This document shows, piece by piece, positions 6,033 to 14,150 of a stretch of DNA of 33,893 nt. The stretch is from DATCLS01 sp036563805 (GTDB lineage: Bacteria > Actinomycetota > Acidimicrobiia > Acidimicrobiales > VFJN01): contig DATCLS010000020.1 in the NCBI GenBank assembly GCA_036563805.1, positions 1 through 33,893 of the forward strand. Direction: 5' to 3'. Position numbers and translations under genes: made by a program. The notes beneath the pieces are model-generated. The model was not told where the DNA came from. It saw only the letters and a list, made by a program, of their open reading frames with translations, and did not search any database. Numbering within the stretch: position 1 is the stretch's first letter; the number at the start of each line of letters is the position of its first letter.

Positions 6033-8882
6033 GTGGACGCAGTCGAACGACCCGTCGATCAGCCAACGGACAGCCCGGCGCCCGGGAGCGGGGCGGTGGA
6101 CGGCCAGCCGGCCGGCGGCGGCCCGGCCGGGTACCCCGAGCAGTGGGAGGGCGACGTCGTCCTGGCCGACGGCTCGACCGTGCACATCCGGCCGATCCGG
6201 CCCGACGACGGCCCCCGCATCGTCGACTTCCACGGCCGCCAGTCGCCCGAGAGCATCTACTTCCGCTATTTCAGCCCCCGGCCCCGGTTGTCGGAGGCCG
6301 AGGTCGAGCGGCTCACCCACGTCGACTACGTCGACCGCATGGCGTTCGTGGCGCTGCGCGACGACCGGCTCATCGGCGTGGCCCGCTACGACCGCTGGCC
6401 CACCCGGTCCGAGGCCGAGGTGGCGTTCTTCGTCGACGACCGGCACCGGGGCCGGGGCCTGGCCACGCTCATGCTCGAGTACCTGGCCGCCGCCGCCCGC
6501 CAGACCGGCATCACCCGGTTCACGGCCTCGGTGCTGCCGTCCAACCAGCGGATGGTGAGCGTGTTCCGCCAGGCCGGGTTCGAGACGGCGTCCACGTTCG
6601 AGGACGGGGTGATCGAGGTGCGGCTCGACCTCCAGCCCACGCCGGCCGCGGAGGCGGCCATCGAGGCCCGGGCCCGCAAGGCCGAGGCCGAGGCGGTCCG
6701 CCTGCTGCTCGCCCCCCGGTCGGTGGCGGTCATCGGCGCCAGCCGGGCTCACCACAGCGTCGGCCACGCCGTGCTCCGCAACCTGCTGCACCACGAGTTC
6801 GCCGGGCCCGTGTACCCGGTCAACCCGGCGGCCGAGCACGTGGGCGGCGTGCGGGCCGTGCCCCGGCTCGAGGACATCGACGGGCCCGTCGACCTGGCCG
6901 TGGTCGTCGTGCCGGCCGCCGAGGTTCCCGGCGTCGTCGAGGACTGCGGGCGGAAGGGCGTCAAGGCCGTGATCGTCATCTCGGCCGGCTTCGCCGAGGC
7001 CGGCCCCGAGGGCGAGGCGCTCTCGGCGGCCACGCTCCGGACCGCCCGGCGCTTCGGCATCCGTCTGCTCGGCCCCAACTGCCTGGGTGTGATCAACACC
7101 GACCCCGCGGTGCGCCTGCACGCCACGTTCGCCACGCCCAACCCCCGGCCGGGGCCCGTCGCCCTGCTGTCCGAGTCGGGGACGATCGGCGGGGTCGTGC
7201 TCGACCACATCGGCGCCGCCGGGCTCGGGGCCTCGTCGTTCGCGGCGATCGGCAACCGGGCCGACGTGTCGGCCAACGACCTGCTGCAGTACTGGGCCGA
7301 CGACCCCCGGACCGAGCTGGTCCTGCTCTACCTCGAGTCGTTCGGCAACGCCCGCAAGTTCAGCCGCATCGTCCGCCAGCTCACCCGGACCAAGCCCGTG
7401 GTGGCGGTAAAGAGCGGGGGTGCGGCCCGGGCCTACCCGCCGACCGCCGCCGACCAGGAGGCAGCCGAGCTGTCCGGGGCCACGCTCGACGCCCTGCTGC
7501 GCCAGACCGGCGTGATCCGCGTCGACACGCTGGCGCAGCTGCTCGACGTGGCCCGGGTGCTCACCTGCCAGCCGCTCCCGCCCGGCAACCGGGTGGCGCT
7601 GGTCGGCAACGGCGGCGGATCGGTGGCGCTGGCCGCCGACGCCTGCGTCGACGCCGGCCTCGTGCTGGCCACGCCCGGCGAGGCGGCGGTGGCGGCCGCC
7701 GGCGGGCCCAACCGGGTGCGGGGCAACACGGTCGACCTCGGCTTCGAGGCCGACAGCGATGACCTGGAGCGGGCGCTGCGGGCGCTGCTCGAGGACGACG
7801 GCGTCGACAGCGTGCTGGTCGTGTGCGCCCCCTCGCCCCGGCAGAGCGCCGCCGAGCTGGTCGAGGCGGTGGCCGGCGCCCGTGCCGCGGCGCCCCACAA
7901 GCCGCTGCTGGCCTGCGTGTTCGGCGAGCACCCGGTGGCCATCCACCGGGAGGGGCAGGACGCCGTGCCCGTGTTCGACTTCCCCGACGACGCCGCCTAC
8001 GCCCTGGGCCGCGTCACCCAGTACGCGGCGTGGCGGTCCCAGCCCGAGGGTCGGCTGGTGCTGCCGGACGGGGCCGACCCGGCCCGGGCCCGCGACCTGG
8101 TGGCGGAGGCGCTGGCGGCCGACGGACCGGGCGCGCCGGGATCGGTCGCCGCGGGACAGGGCGCGGCGGGATCGGCTGGCTCGGGCGCCGACCGGCCCGG
8201 CACCGGGGAACCGGGCGGGTCCGGGGTCGGCCGGGTGCTGCCGGCCCCGCGGGCCGTCGAGGTGCTGGCTGCGGCCGGGATCGACACCGTGGGGTCGCGG
8301 CTGGCCGACGACGTCGAGGCCGCCGTGGCGGCCGCCGCCGAGCTCGGCTACCCGGTGGCCGCCAAGGCCGCCGGCCGGGGCCGGTTGGCCAAGACCGAGG
8401 CGGCGGGCGTCACGCTCGACGTCCACGACGAGGCCGAGCTGCGGGCCGCGCTCGCCCGCATGACCCGCTCGCTCGGCGGCCGGGCCTGGCCGATGGTGAT
8501 CCAGCCCATGGCCGAGCCCGGGCTCGACGTGGCCGTCACCGTGGTCGACCACCCGGTCGTCGGTCCCGTGCTCACGCTCGGTCCGGGCGGCGCCGTCACC
8601 CCGACCGGCACCGAGCAGGTGCAGGTGCTGCCGCTCACCGACCGCGACGCCCGGGGGCTGGTGGCCGGCGCACCGTTCCGGTCCGTCCTGCCCGACGATG
8701 GCGCCCGCCGGCTCGAGGAGCTGCTGCTGTGCGTCGGCGCCCTGGTCGAGGAGGCCCCTGAGATCGTCGGCCTCGAGCTCAACCCGATCATCGTCTCGTC
8801 CGCCGGCGCCACCGTGGTCGACGCCCTGGTCACGGTCGCGCCGGTCGAGCGCGACCCGCTGCCGCCCGTCCGGCGGATCTGA
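6033..8882 (+). CDS. GNAT / ADP-forming acyl-CoA synthetase-like fusion, probable protein lysine acetyltransferase
   Basis: A 949-residue multidomain protein. Residues about 40-195 form a GNAT acetyltransferase (HIRPIRPDDG start; acetyl-CoA loop HRGRGLATLMLEY). About 205-345 is a CoA-binding Rossmann domain (SVAVIGASR, LLGPNCLGVIN). About 360-520 is a succinyl-CoA-ligase-like domain (LLSESGTIGG, AIGNRADVSANDLL), and about 735-940 an ATP-grasp domain ending LELNPIIV. GNAT-first order is found in actinobacterial Pat proteins, which acetylate lysines of metabolic enzymes; E. coli PatZ has the reverse order. After KSG at Lys460, active ADP-forming synthetases carry a phospho-histidine motif (SHTGALAG). 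Here that stretch reads PPTAADQEAAELSG with no histidine, so the synthetase part is probably a ligand sensor. A Gly/Ser/Ala-rich linker (about 705-735) precedes ATP-grasp. Confidence 0.9.
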   Translation: MDAVERPVDQPTDSPAPGSGAVDGQPAGGGPAGYPEQWEGDVVLADGSTVHIRPIRPDDGPRIVDFHGRQSPESIYFRYFSPRPRLSEAEVERLTHVDYVDRMAFVALRDDRLIGVARYDRWPTRSEAEVAFFVDDRHRGRGLATLMLEYLAAAARQTGITRFTASVLPSNQRMVSVFRQAGFETASTFEDGVIEVRLDLQPTPAAEAAIEARARKAEAEAVRLLLAPRSVAVIGASRAHHSVGHAVLRNLLHHEFAGPVYPVNPAAEHVGGVRAVPRLEDIDGPVDLAVVVVPAAEVPGVVEDCGRKGVKAVIVISAGFAEAGPEGEALSAATLRTARRFGIRLLGPNCLGVINTDPAVRLHATFATPNPRPGPVALLSESGTIGGVVLDHIGAAGLGASSFAAIGNRADVSANDLLQYWADDPRTELVLLYLESFGNARKFSRIVRQLTRTKPVVAVKSGGAARAYPPTAADQEAAELSGATLDALLRQTGVIRVDTLAQLLDVARVLTCQPLPPGNRVALVGNGGGSVALAADACVDAGLVLATPGEAAVAAAGGPNRVRGNTVDLGFEADSDDLERALRALLEDDGVDSVLVVCAPSPRQSAAELVEAVAGARAAAPHKPLLACVFGEHPVAIHREGQDAVPVFDFPDDAAYALGRVTQYAAWRSQPEGRLVLPDGADPARARDLVAEALAADGPGAPGSVAAGQGAAGSAGSGADRPGTGEPGGSGVGRVLPAPRAVEVLAAAGIDTVGSRLADDVEAAVAAAAELGYPVAAKAAGRGRLAKTEAAGVTLDVHDEAELRAALARMTRSLGGRAWPMVIQPMAEPGLDVAVTVVDHPVVGPVLTLGPGGAVTPTGTEQVQVLPLTDRDARGLVAGAPFRSVLPDDGARRLEELLLCVGALVEEAPEIVGLELNPIIVSSAGATVVDALVTVAPVERDPLPPVRRI

Positions 8883-8996
8883 CGGCCCGGCGGCGTGGCC
8901 GGGTCCGCAACGAGCGCGTCCCGCGACAGGTCGCGGTCGCCGGCTCGGCCGACCGGGCGTGGCTGGGCCATCCGGGCGGGCGATCGCGGCCGCGGA

Positions 8997-9028
8997 CCGC
9001 AACCCGGGCCTACCGGCCCGGGTTGCGG
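8997..9028. terminator. Perfect 14-bp hairpin, bidirectional terminator
   Basis: CCGCAACCCGGGCC (8997-9010) pairs perfectly with 9015-9028 around a four-base loop. It lies between two convergent genes. Bases 9010-9028 are also the last codons and stop of the minus-strand acyl-CoA dehydrogenase, whose stop codon begins inside the loop. Confidence 0.75.
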
Positions 9029-10143
9029 GGCTCGCGGGGGAGGCCCAGGGTGCGCTCGCCGAGGATGTTGCGCAGGATCTGCGTGGTGCCGCCCATGATC
9101 GTGTAGGCCGGCGCGTAGCAGACGTTGCGGCTCACCCGGTAGGCGAGGCCGGGCTCGGCCAGTGTCGCCTCGGGCCCGAGCACCCGGGCGCAGAAGGCGG
9201 CGATGCGCTGCTCGAGCTCGGTGCAGAACGTCTTGGTGGCGGCCGAGAACTGGCGGGGCGCCTGGCCGAGCGTCTCGCGCAGCACGAGCAGGCGGCCGAT
9301 GCGGTAGCCGGTCTCGAGGGCGGCGAGCTCCTGGCGGATCAGCGGGTCGCTCCGGTCGGCCCGGGCCCGGCAGTCCTCGTAGAGGCGGCGGTTGGACAAC
9401 AGCCGGTCGATGCCGCCCCGCTCGTGCTCCATCTGCCGCATGACCTGGCGGAACGACCCGTTGAGCTTGCCGATCAGGTGCTCACCCGGCACCCGCACGT
9501 CCTCGAAGAACACCTCGCAGAAGTGCCGGTTGCCGGTGGCGTCGACGATGGGCTTGACCGACACGCCCGGCGAGCGCATGTCGATGATCAGCTCGGACAG
9601 GCCCTCGTGCGGGGCCGCGTCGGGGTCGGTGCGGCAGATGCAGTAGCACCAGTCGGCGTCGGCCGCGCCGGAGGTCCAGATCTTCTGGCCGTTCACGATC
9701 CAGGCGTCGCCGTCGCGCTCGGCCCGGGTGCGGATGCCGGCCACGTTCGACCCGGCGTCGGGCTCGCTCATGCCGATGCACCACATCGACGTGCCCTCGA
9801 TGATCCCGGGCAGCCACCGGCGCCGCTGCTCGTCGTTGCCGAACTGCAGCAGGCTCGGCCCCATCTGGCGGTCGGCGAACCAGGCGGCGGCGATCGGGGC
9901 GCCCGTGGCGATCAGGGCCTCGAACACGACGAAGCGCTCCAGCGGGCTGCGACCCCCGCCGCCGTGCTCCACCGGCCAGGTCATGCCCAGCCAGCCCCGC
10001 TTGCCCAGCTCCTCGGCGAAGGCCCGGTCGTGGCCGATGATCCACGAGTCCTCGGGCACCTCCACGCGCGCGGCCGCCGCCCGGCCCACCTCGAGCGCTT
10101 CGTCGCGCAGCGCCTCCAGCTCCTCACCGAGCACGAAGTCCAT
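9010..10143 (-). CDS. Acyl-CoA dehydrogenase family protein
   Basis: A 377-residue flavoprotein-type enzyme that would introduce an alpha,beta double bond into an acyl-CoA. Marks in order: GMTWPVEHGG, the FAD/substrate block CIGMSEPDAGSNVAGIRTRA, GQKIWTSGA, GVSVKPI, VRVPGEHLIG, and the C-terminal GGTTQILRNILGERTLGLPR. In many family members the catalytic base is the Glu of a YEGT-type motif; here the corresponding position is Gly (MGGTTQ). The base may therefore come from another position, as in isovaleryl-CoA dehydrogenases, or from a partner subunit, as in actinobacterial heterotetrameric enzymes for steroid side chains. The start is the ATG at 10143, 8 nt after a TACGGT box. It is divergent from a GNAT gene. 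Confidence 0.9.
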   Translation of the reverse strand: MDFVLGEELEALRDEALEVGRAAAARVEVPEDSWIIGHDRAFAEELGKRGWLGMTWPVEHGGGGRSPLERFVVFEALIATGAPIAAAWFADRQMGPSLLQFGNDEQRRRWLPGIIEGTSMWCIGMSEPDAGSNVAGIRTRAERDGDAWIVNGQKIWTSGAADADWCYCICRTDPDAAPHEGLSELIIDMRSPGVSVKPIVDATGNRHFCEVFFEDVRVPGEHLIGKLNGSFRQVMRQMEHERGGIDRLLSNRRLYEDCRARADRSDPLIRQELAALETGYRIGRLLVLRETLGQAPRQFSAATKTFCTELEQRIAAFCARVLGPEATLAEPGLAYRVSRNVCYAPAYTIMGGTTQILRNILGERTLGLPREPRNPGR

Positions 10144-10151
10144 GGATCACG

Positions 10152-10157
10152 ACCGTA
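10152..10157 (-). promoter_or_regulatory. -10 box TACGGT, leaderless start of acyl-CoA dehydrogenase
   Basis: On the minus strand TACGGT lies 8 nt before the ATG at 10143, with no ribosome site between. Spacing fits a leaderless transcript. Confidence 0.5.
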
Positions 10158-10168
10158 GTGGCAGTCGC

Positions 10169-10174
10169 TAGGTT
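10169..10174 (+). promoter_or_regulatory. -10 box TAGGTT, leaderless start of GNAT gene
   Basis: TAGGTT lies 8 nt before the ATG at 10183. The divergent region is only 39 bp and holds both this box and the opposing TACGGT, so the two promoters are nearly back to back. Confidence 0.55.
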
Positions 10175-10182
10175 CCCTTCCG

Positions 10183-10695
10183 ATGGAGATCCGCCTGGTA
10201 CGCCCCGAGGAGCACGAGCGCCTCGGCGAGCTCACCGTCCGGGCCTACGCGGCGATCGCCCCACCGGCGGCGCAGGCCGACCTCGACACCTACCAGGACG
10301 AGCTGCGCGACGTCGCTCGCCGCGCCACCGGCGCCGACACGCTGGTGGCGGTCGACGCGGACGGCACCGTGCTGGGGGGTGTGACCTACGTGCCCGACCG
10401 GTCGTCGGCGTGGGCCGAGTTCGAGGACGACGACGCCGCCGGCATCCGCATGCTGGCCGTCGACCCGTCCGTCCAGGGGCGGGGGATCGGCGAGGCCCTG
10501 ACCCGGTCGTGCATCGAGCGGGCCGTCGCCCGCGGGCGGCGCCAGATCGTGCTGCACTCGACCGAGTGGATGAAGGCTGCCCACCGGCTGTACGAGCGGA
10601 TGGGCTTCCAGCGCGACCGCGGGCTCGACTGGTACGTCGAGGAGGGCGCCTTCTGGCTGCTGGGATTTCGACTCCCCCTCGACAACGAGGGCTGA
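10183..10695 (+). CDS. GNAT family N-acetyltransferase
   Basis: A 170-residue single-domain GNAT enzyme that transfers an acetyl group from acetyl-CoA to an amine. The N-terminal MEIRLVRPEEHERLGEL is the usual first strand and helix. The acetyl-CoA loop is VQGRGIGEALTRSCIERA (about residues 101-118), and LYERMGFQRD is the typical C-terminal YxxxGF segment. The acceptor is unknown. The start codon lies 8 nt from a -10 box with no ribosome site. Its TGA is the first half of a perfect palindrome that may be an operator for the following TetR gene. Confidence 0.88.
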   Translation: MEIRLVRPEEHERLGELTVRAYAAIAPPAAQADLDTYQDELRDVARRATGADTLVAVDADGTVLGGVTYVPDRSSAWAEFEDDDAAGIRMLAVDPSVQGRGIGEALTRSCIERAVARGRRQIVLHSTEWMKAAHRLYERMGFQRDRGLDWYVEEGAFWLLGFRLPLDNEG

Positions 10696-10742
10696 CCGCG
10701 CGGTCATCGTCACCAACGACCCAGCGTGACGCCCCCGCGTCA
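10693..10742. promoter_or_regulatory. Two TGAC-type palindromes upstream of TetR gene (candidate operators)
   Basis: TGACCGCGCGGTCA at 10693-10706 is a perfect 14-bp palindrome. TGACGC-CCCC-GCGTCA at 10727-10742 is a second inverted repeat with the same TGAC/GTCA ends. Two overlapping -10 boxes follow (TACGCT 10759-10764 and TAGTGT 10764-10769), so the second palindrome covers the likely -35 region. This layout fits autorepression by the TetR protein encoded from 10828. Confidence 0.55.
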
Positions 10743-10827
10743 ATGTGCGGACGGTCGGTACGCTAGTGTGTCAGCGGTCACCTGCGAGTTCGGACGTTGG
10801 GGCTCGGGTGGACGAGGAGAACGGAAG

Positions 10828-11517
10828 ATGACCACCGGCAAGCGGACGCGCCGGTCGCCCGACGAGCGCCGGTCCGAGATCGTCGAAGCGGCACGCAAGG
10901 TCTTCCTCGAGCGGGGTTACGCCGATGTCGGCCTGACCGAGATCGCGGCGGCCGGCGACGTCTCGCGGGGCCTGGTGTACCGGTACTTCCCGGCGGGCCG
11001 GCCCGACCTGTACATGGCCGTGGCCGAGGGCATCCTCGGCGAGCTGCAGGAGCGGCTCCGCTACGCGGCCAGCGCCCCGTTCTCGCCGGCCAAGCGCATG
11101 GAGCACCTGCTCGCCGCACTGTTCGCCTTCTTCCAGGACCAGCCCGCAGCCTTCCGGTTCCTGTTCCGTGACGTCTGGGCCGCCCGCGACGAGTCGATCG
11201 AGGCGGCCGCCATCGCCGCCCGGGCGCCGATGGCGGCCGAGATCGCCAGCCTGGTGGCCATGGCGGGCCCCCGCAGCGCCGACGAGGTGACGGCGACCAG
11301 CGTCGGCATCCTCGGCTTCGCCCTGGCCAACATCGAGCTGGTGCTCAACCAGAACGCCGATCCCGAGACGGCGTGGCGGGTCACGTGCTCGTTCGCCACC
11401 GCCCACTTGACCAAGGGGCCGGGGAACGGCTCGGGGTCGTCGCCGGGGAACGGGGCCGGGGCGGGCTCGGCGTCGGGCCCGTCGGCTGCTGACTCGGCTG
11501 ACTCCCCGTCCTCCTAG
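10828..11517 (+). CDS. TetR family transcriptional regulator
   Basis: A 229-residue regulator. The ATG at 10828 is preceded by AGGAG (10815-10819) with 8 nt spacing. The N-terminal helix-turn-helix runs about 12-58: IVEAARKVFLERGYADVGLTEIAAAGDVSRGLVYRYFP in pieces, the classic TetR pattern with recognition helix near RGLVYRYF. The central and C-terminal helices form the ligand and dimer domain. The last 35 residues are a Gly/Ser/Pro/Ala-rich tail with no predicted structure, unusual for the family. The ligand is unknown. The neighbouring acyl-CoA dehydrogenase makes an acyl-CoA or fatty acid possible, but that is a guess. Two palindromes upstream suggest autoregulation. Confidence 0.9.
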   Translation: MTTGKRTRRSPDERRSEIVEAARKVFLERGYADVGLTEIAAAGDVSRGLVYRYFPAGRPDLYMAVAEGILGELQERLRYAASAPFSPAKRMEHLLAALFAFFQDQPAAFRFLFRDVWAARDESIEAAAIAARAPMAAEIASLVAMAGPRSADEVTATSVGILGFALANIELVLNQNADPETAWRVTCSFATAHLTKGPGNGSGSSPGNGAGAGSASGPSAADSADSPSS

Positions 11518-11524
11518 CCGGGTC

Positions 11525-13462
11525 CTAGCCGTCCACGCCCTCGACGACCCGCAGGTCGGGGCGACCCGTGGGCGGCGGCTCCTCGCCCCCGAGCACGGCC
11601 CGCACCCGGGTTCCCCACCCGGGCATGCTGGCCACCTCGAGGTGCCCGCCGGTGAACTCGGCCAGGGTCCGCATCGTGGCGATGCCCGACTCGCGCTCGA
11701 CCGCCGCCGTGTCGAAGCCGGCGCCGTCGTCGGTCACCTCGATCTCCAGCGCCCCGTGCGGGGCCGACAGCGTGACCTTGATGGTCGAGGCGTCGGCGTG
11801 GCGCCAGACGTTGCCGATGGCCTCCTGCACGATGCGGAACGCCACCACCTCGGTCGTCCAGTCGGGGTCGAGCTCGGGGTCGGCCTCGACCGTGACGGCG
11901 GGGGAGGGGCGGTCGCCGTACAGGTTCCCCACGTAGGCCCGGATCGGGGCGACGAGCCGCTCCGGCGCCGGGCTGCGCTCGCCGCCGGGGTCCATGACCG
12001 CCAGGATCTGGCGGAGCCACTCGACCTGGCGGGCCAGGTCCATGCGCATCCGTTCGGCGGCCATGCCGGCGATGGCGGTGGTGGCGCTGCCCGGGTTGCC
12101 GGTGGGGCCGTCCAGCGCCCCGGCGAACGAGGCCATCGCCGTGTGCAGCGACACGGCTTGGCGATGCAGGTGGGCGGCGGCCCGCCCCCGGTCGCGGTCG
12201 GCGTGGTCCATGACGTCGGCCAGCAGGCGCTTGCGCTCCTCGGCGGCCCGCTCGACCTCGCCGTACAGCCGGGTCGTCTCGCTCACCAGCAGGACGTGGC
12301 GCACGCACGACAGCGCCACCAGGACGAACGCCACGGCCAGCGCGGTCGCCACCACCCACCCCCGGTCGCGCCACAGCCAGGTCTCGACGGCCATGACCGG
12401 CAGCGCCAGCAGCACGCCGAGCGCGACGACGCCGCTGCGCCGGACCTGGCGTGGGGCCGGGAACCGGTCGAGGCCCGTCGCCGGCTGGCGGCCCGCGAAG
12501 CAGTAGAACAGCAGGACCAGGCCCAGGCAGGCGCCGTGGGCGGCGACGAACGGGCCGCTGGCGTAGGTGAAGCCGCTCACGCCCTGGACGACCTGGGCCG
12601 AGGAGTCGACGACCGCCCCCGCGGCCACGGCCACGCCGAGCCCGGCCACGACCCGCTCGCCCGGCCGGAGCCGGGCGCAGAGCACGAGCGCCACGAACAT
12701 CCCGTGCAGCCAGCCGATGGCGGCGAGCGAGCACGAGATCGTGTACCAGGAGTGCTCCGACGTCACGATGGGCTCGCCGACCAGCAGCGACACCGGGACG
12801 ACCACCGCCATCGTGGCCATCAACAGGTCGATGGCGTCGAGCGTGGGCGTCCGCAGGCCCGACCGGGCCCGCAGCACCACCGTGTTGCCCAGCGACAGGC
12901 CGAGCGTCCCGGCGCCCGCCGCCACCGGCGCCAGCGGCTTGGCGCTCTCGATCTGGTACGACGCGGCCACGTAGAGGAAGAGGCTGACGTTGATCGTCGC
13001 GCACGACACGGCCAGCCACAGGCGCCACACCAGCTGGTCGCACGGGGCGCTGCGGCGGATGGCCAGCATGCCGGCGACGACGATCGGCGCCGCGTAGGGC
13101 ACCACCGAGGCGCCGATGGCCATGAAGTAGGGGCGCTCGCCGACCGTGTCGCGGGACAACCAGCCGACGACCCCGGTGGCGGCCACGGCGTAGACGACGG
13201 CCGCGACCCGGGCCGGGAGCGGGAGGACGTAGCGGTCGCGGCGTCGGGTGCGGGGCCGCTCGCCCGGATTGGCGTGTGGGCGGTGCTCGCCGGCTTCGGG
13301 CCGGCGTTCGGCCGCCTCGTCCTCGGGCCCGGCGCGGCCGGGTGCCGTCGGTGGCGTTGGCGGCGGCGCGGGCGCGTGGTTGGCGCCGGTCTCCGCGTCA
13401 GGCGCCGGTCTCGCGTCGGAAAGGCCGCCGTCTACGACGACGATCGGCGTTCGAGTGGCCAT
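11525..13462 (-). CDS. Orphan membrane sensor histidine kinase-like protein
   Basis: A 645-residue protein with a disordered cytoplasmic N-terminus (about 75 residues, Pro/Arg-rich), then about eight to nine hydrophobic segments (about 80-390). A linker helix with EERKRLLADVMDHADRD follows, and then a C-terminal HATPase domain (about 545-625) with N-box VQEAIGNVWRHA, G1 box DDGAGFD and G2-like GIATMRTLAEF. This is the NarL/DesK-type kinase layout. The usual phospho-acceptor motif (ELHD) is replaced by a region reading AAAHLHRQAVSLH, so phosphorylation at that site is doubtful. No response regulator lies nearby. The ATG at 13462 follows a GGGGGAC ribosome site, and a clear promoter lies upstream. 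It could be a true kinase with an odd acceptor or a sensor ATPase. Confidence 0.78.
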   Translation of the reverse strand: MATRTPIVVVDGGLSDARPAPDAETGANHAPAPPPTPPTAPGRAGPEDEAAERRPEAGEHRPHANPGERPRTRRRDRYVLPLPARVAAVVYAVAATGVVGWLSRDTVGERPYFMAIGASVVPYAAPIVVAGMLAIRRSAPCDQLVWRLWLAVSCATINVSLFLYVAASYQIESAKPLAPVAAGAGTLGLSLGNTVVLRARSGLRTPTLDAIDLLMATMAVVVPVSLLVGEPIVTSEHSWYTISCSLAAIGWLHGMFVALVLCARLRPGERVVAGLGVAVAAGAVVDSSAQVVQGVSGFTYASGPFVAAHGACLGLVLLFYCFAGRQPATGLDRFPAPRQVRRSGVVALGVLLALPVMAVETWLWRDRGWVVATALAVAFVLVALSCVRHVLLVSETTRLYGEVERAAEERKRLLADVMDHADRDRGRAAAHLHRQAVSLHTAMASFAGALDGPTGNPGSATTAIAGMAAERMRMDLARQVEWLRQILAVMDPGGERSPAPERLVAPIRAYVGNLYGDRPSPAVTVEADPELDPDWTTEVVAFRIVQEAIGNVWRHADASTIKVTLSAPHGALEIEVTDDGAGFDTAAVERESGIATMRTLAEFTGGHLEVASMPGWGTRVRAVLGGEEPPPTGRPDLRVVEGVDG

Positions 13463-13513
13463 GTGTCCCCCAGCCGGCCCTCAACTGACGACCCCATTCT
13501 GCGTCGATCATCC

Positions 13514-13542
13514 ACGATAACAGGGCTATCGTCGACCGTCAG
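13514..13542 (-). promoter_or_regulatory. Promoter of histidine kinase gene with overlapping inverted repeat
   Basis: On the minus strand CTGACG (13542-13537) and TATCGT (13519-13514) are separated by 17 nt, a good housekeeping promoter. The -10 is one arm of an inverted repeat ACGATA-N7-TATCGT (13514-13532), a possible operator. Confidence 0.5.
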
Positions 13543-13601
13543 GGGTCGAGCGCGCAGCGGGCGGCGTCGTCGCCGGCTCAGCTCGGGCTCACCTCGGGGG
13601 C

Positions 13602-14150
13602 TCAGGCCTCGCCGACCGGCCGCCCCAGGCCCTCGAGCACCTCGGCGCCGGGCAGCGCGGCCACCAGGCGGCCCGGCGCCAGCAGCTTGGACCGCCGGAC
13701 CCCGCTGCCGAGCACGACCCGGTCGGCCGCGGCCACGGCCGCGTCGACCAGCAGCGGCCAGCCCGCCGGCAGCCCGATCGGGGTGATCCCGCCGTACTCC
13801 ATGCCGGTCTCGGACACCGCCGTGTCCATGGGGGCGAACGACGCCTTCCGGGCCTCGAGGTGCCGCCGGACCAGCCCGTTCACGTCGGCCCGGGTCGTCG
13901 CCAGCACCACGCACGCGGCCAGGTCGCGCCGGCCGGCCCGCTTGGCCGCGATCACGACGCAGTTGGCCGAGGCGTCGAGGCCGACCTGGTACCGCTCGCA
14001 GAAGGCGGCGGTGTCGGCCAGGCTCGGGTCGATCTCGGCCACGGCCACGGCGTCCGCGTCGACGTCCCCGGCCCGCAGCGCCTTCTCCACCGCTGGCGCC
14101 AGCAGGTCGGGCCGCTCCAGTGCGGGAACCCAGTCGAGCGTGCCAACCAT
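13602..14150 (-). CDS. YbaK/ProX-type aminoacyl-tRNA deacylase-like protein
   Basis: A 182-residue protein from an ATG at 14150. The frame stays open far upstream, but that stretch overlaps the opposite nucleosidase gene and looks non-coding. The YbaK/EbsC editing domain is recognised by CVVIAAKRAG, whose lysine is the conserved functional residue of the family, ACVVLATTRADVN, the GGITPIGLP loop and LGSGVRRSKLLAP. The family hydrolyses mischarged tRNAs such as Cys- or Ala-tRNAPro, acting in trans with prolyl-tRNA synthetase. The exact specificity cannot be read here. It is followed at 139 nt by the co-directional histidine kinase gene, which has its own promoter. Confidence 0.83.
   Translation of the reverse strand: MVGTLDWVPALERPDLLAPAVEKALRAGDVDADAVAVAEIDPSLADTAAFCERYQVGLDASANCVVIAAKRAGRRDLAACVVLATTRADVNGLVRRHLEARKASFAPMDTAVSETGMEYGGITPIGLPAGWPLLVDAAVAAADRVVLGSGVRRSKLLAPGRLVAALPGAEVLEGLGRPVGEA

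Noticed and set aside
5973..9002. 1009-codon open frame antisense to the acetyltransferase gene
   Set aside because: Composed of Gly/Arg/His/Asp-rich sequence without motifs; a shadow frame caused by high GC. The plus strand carries clear domains.
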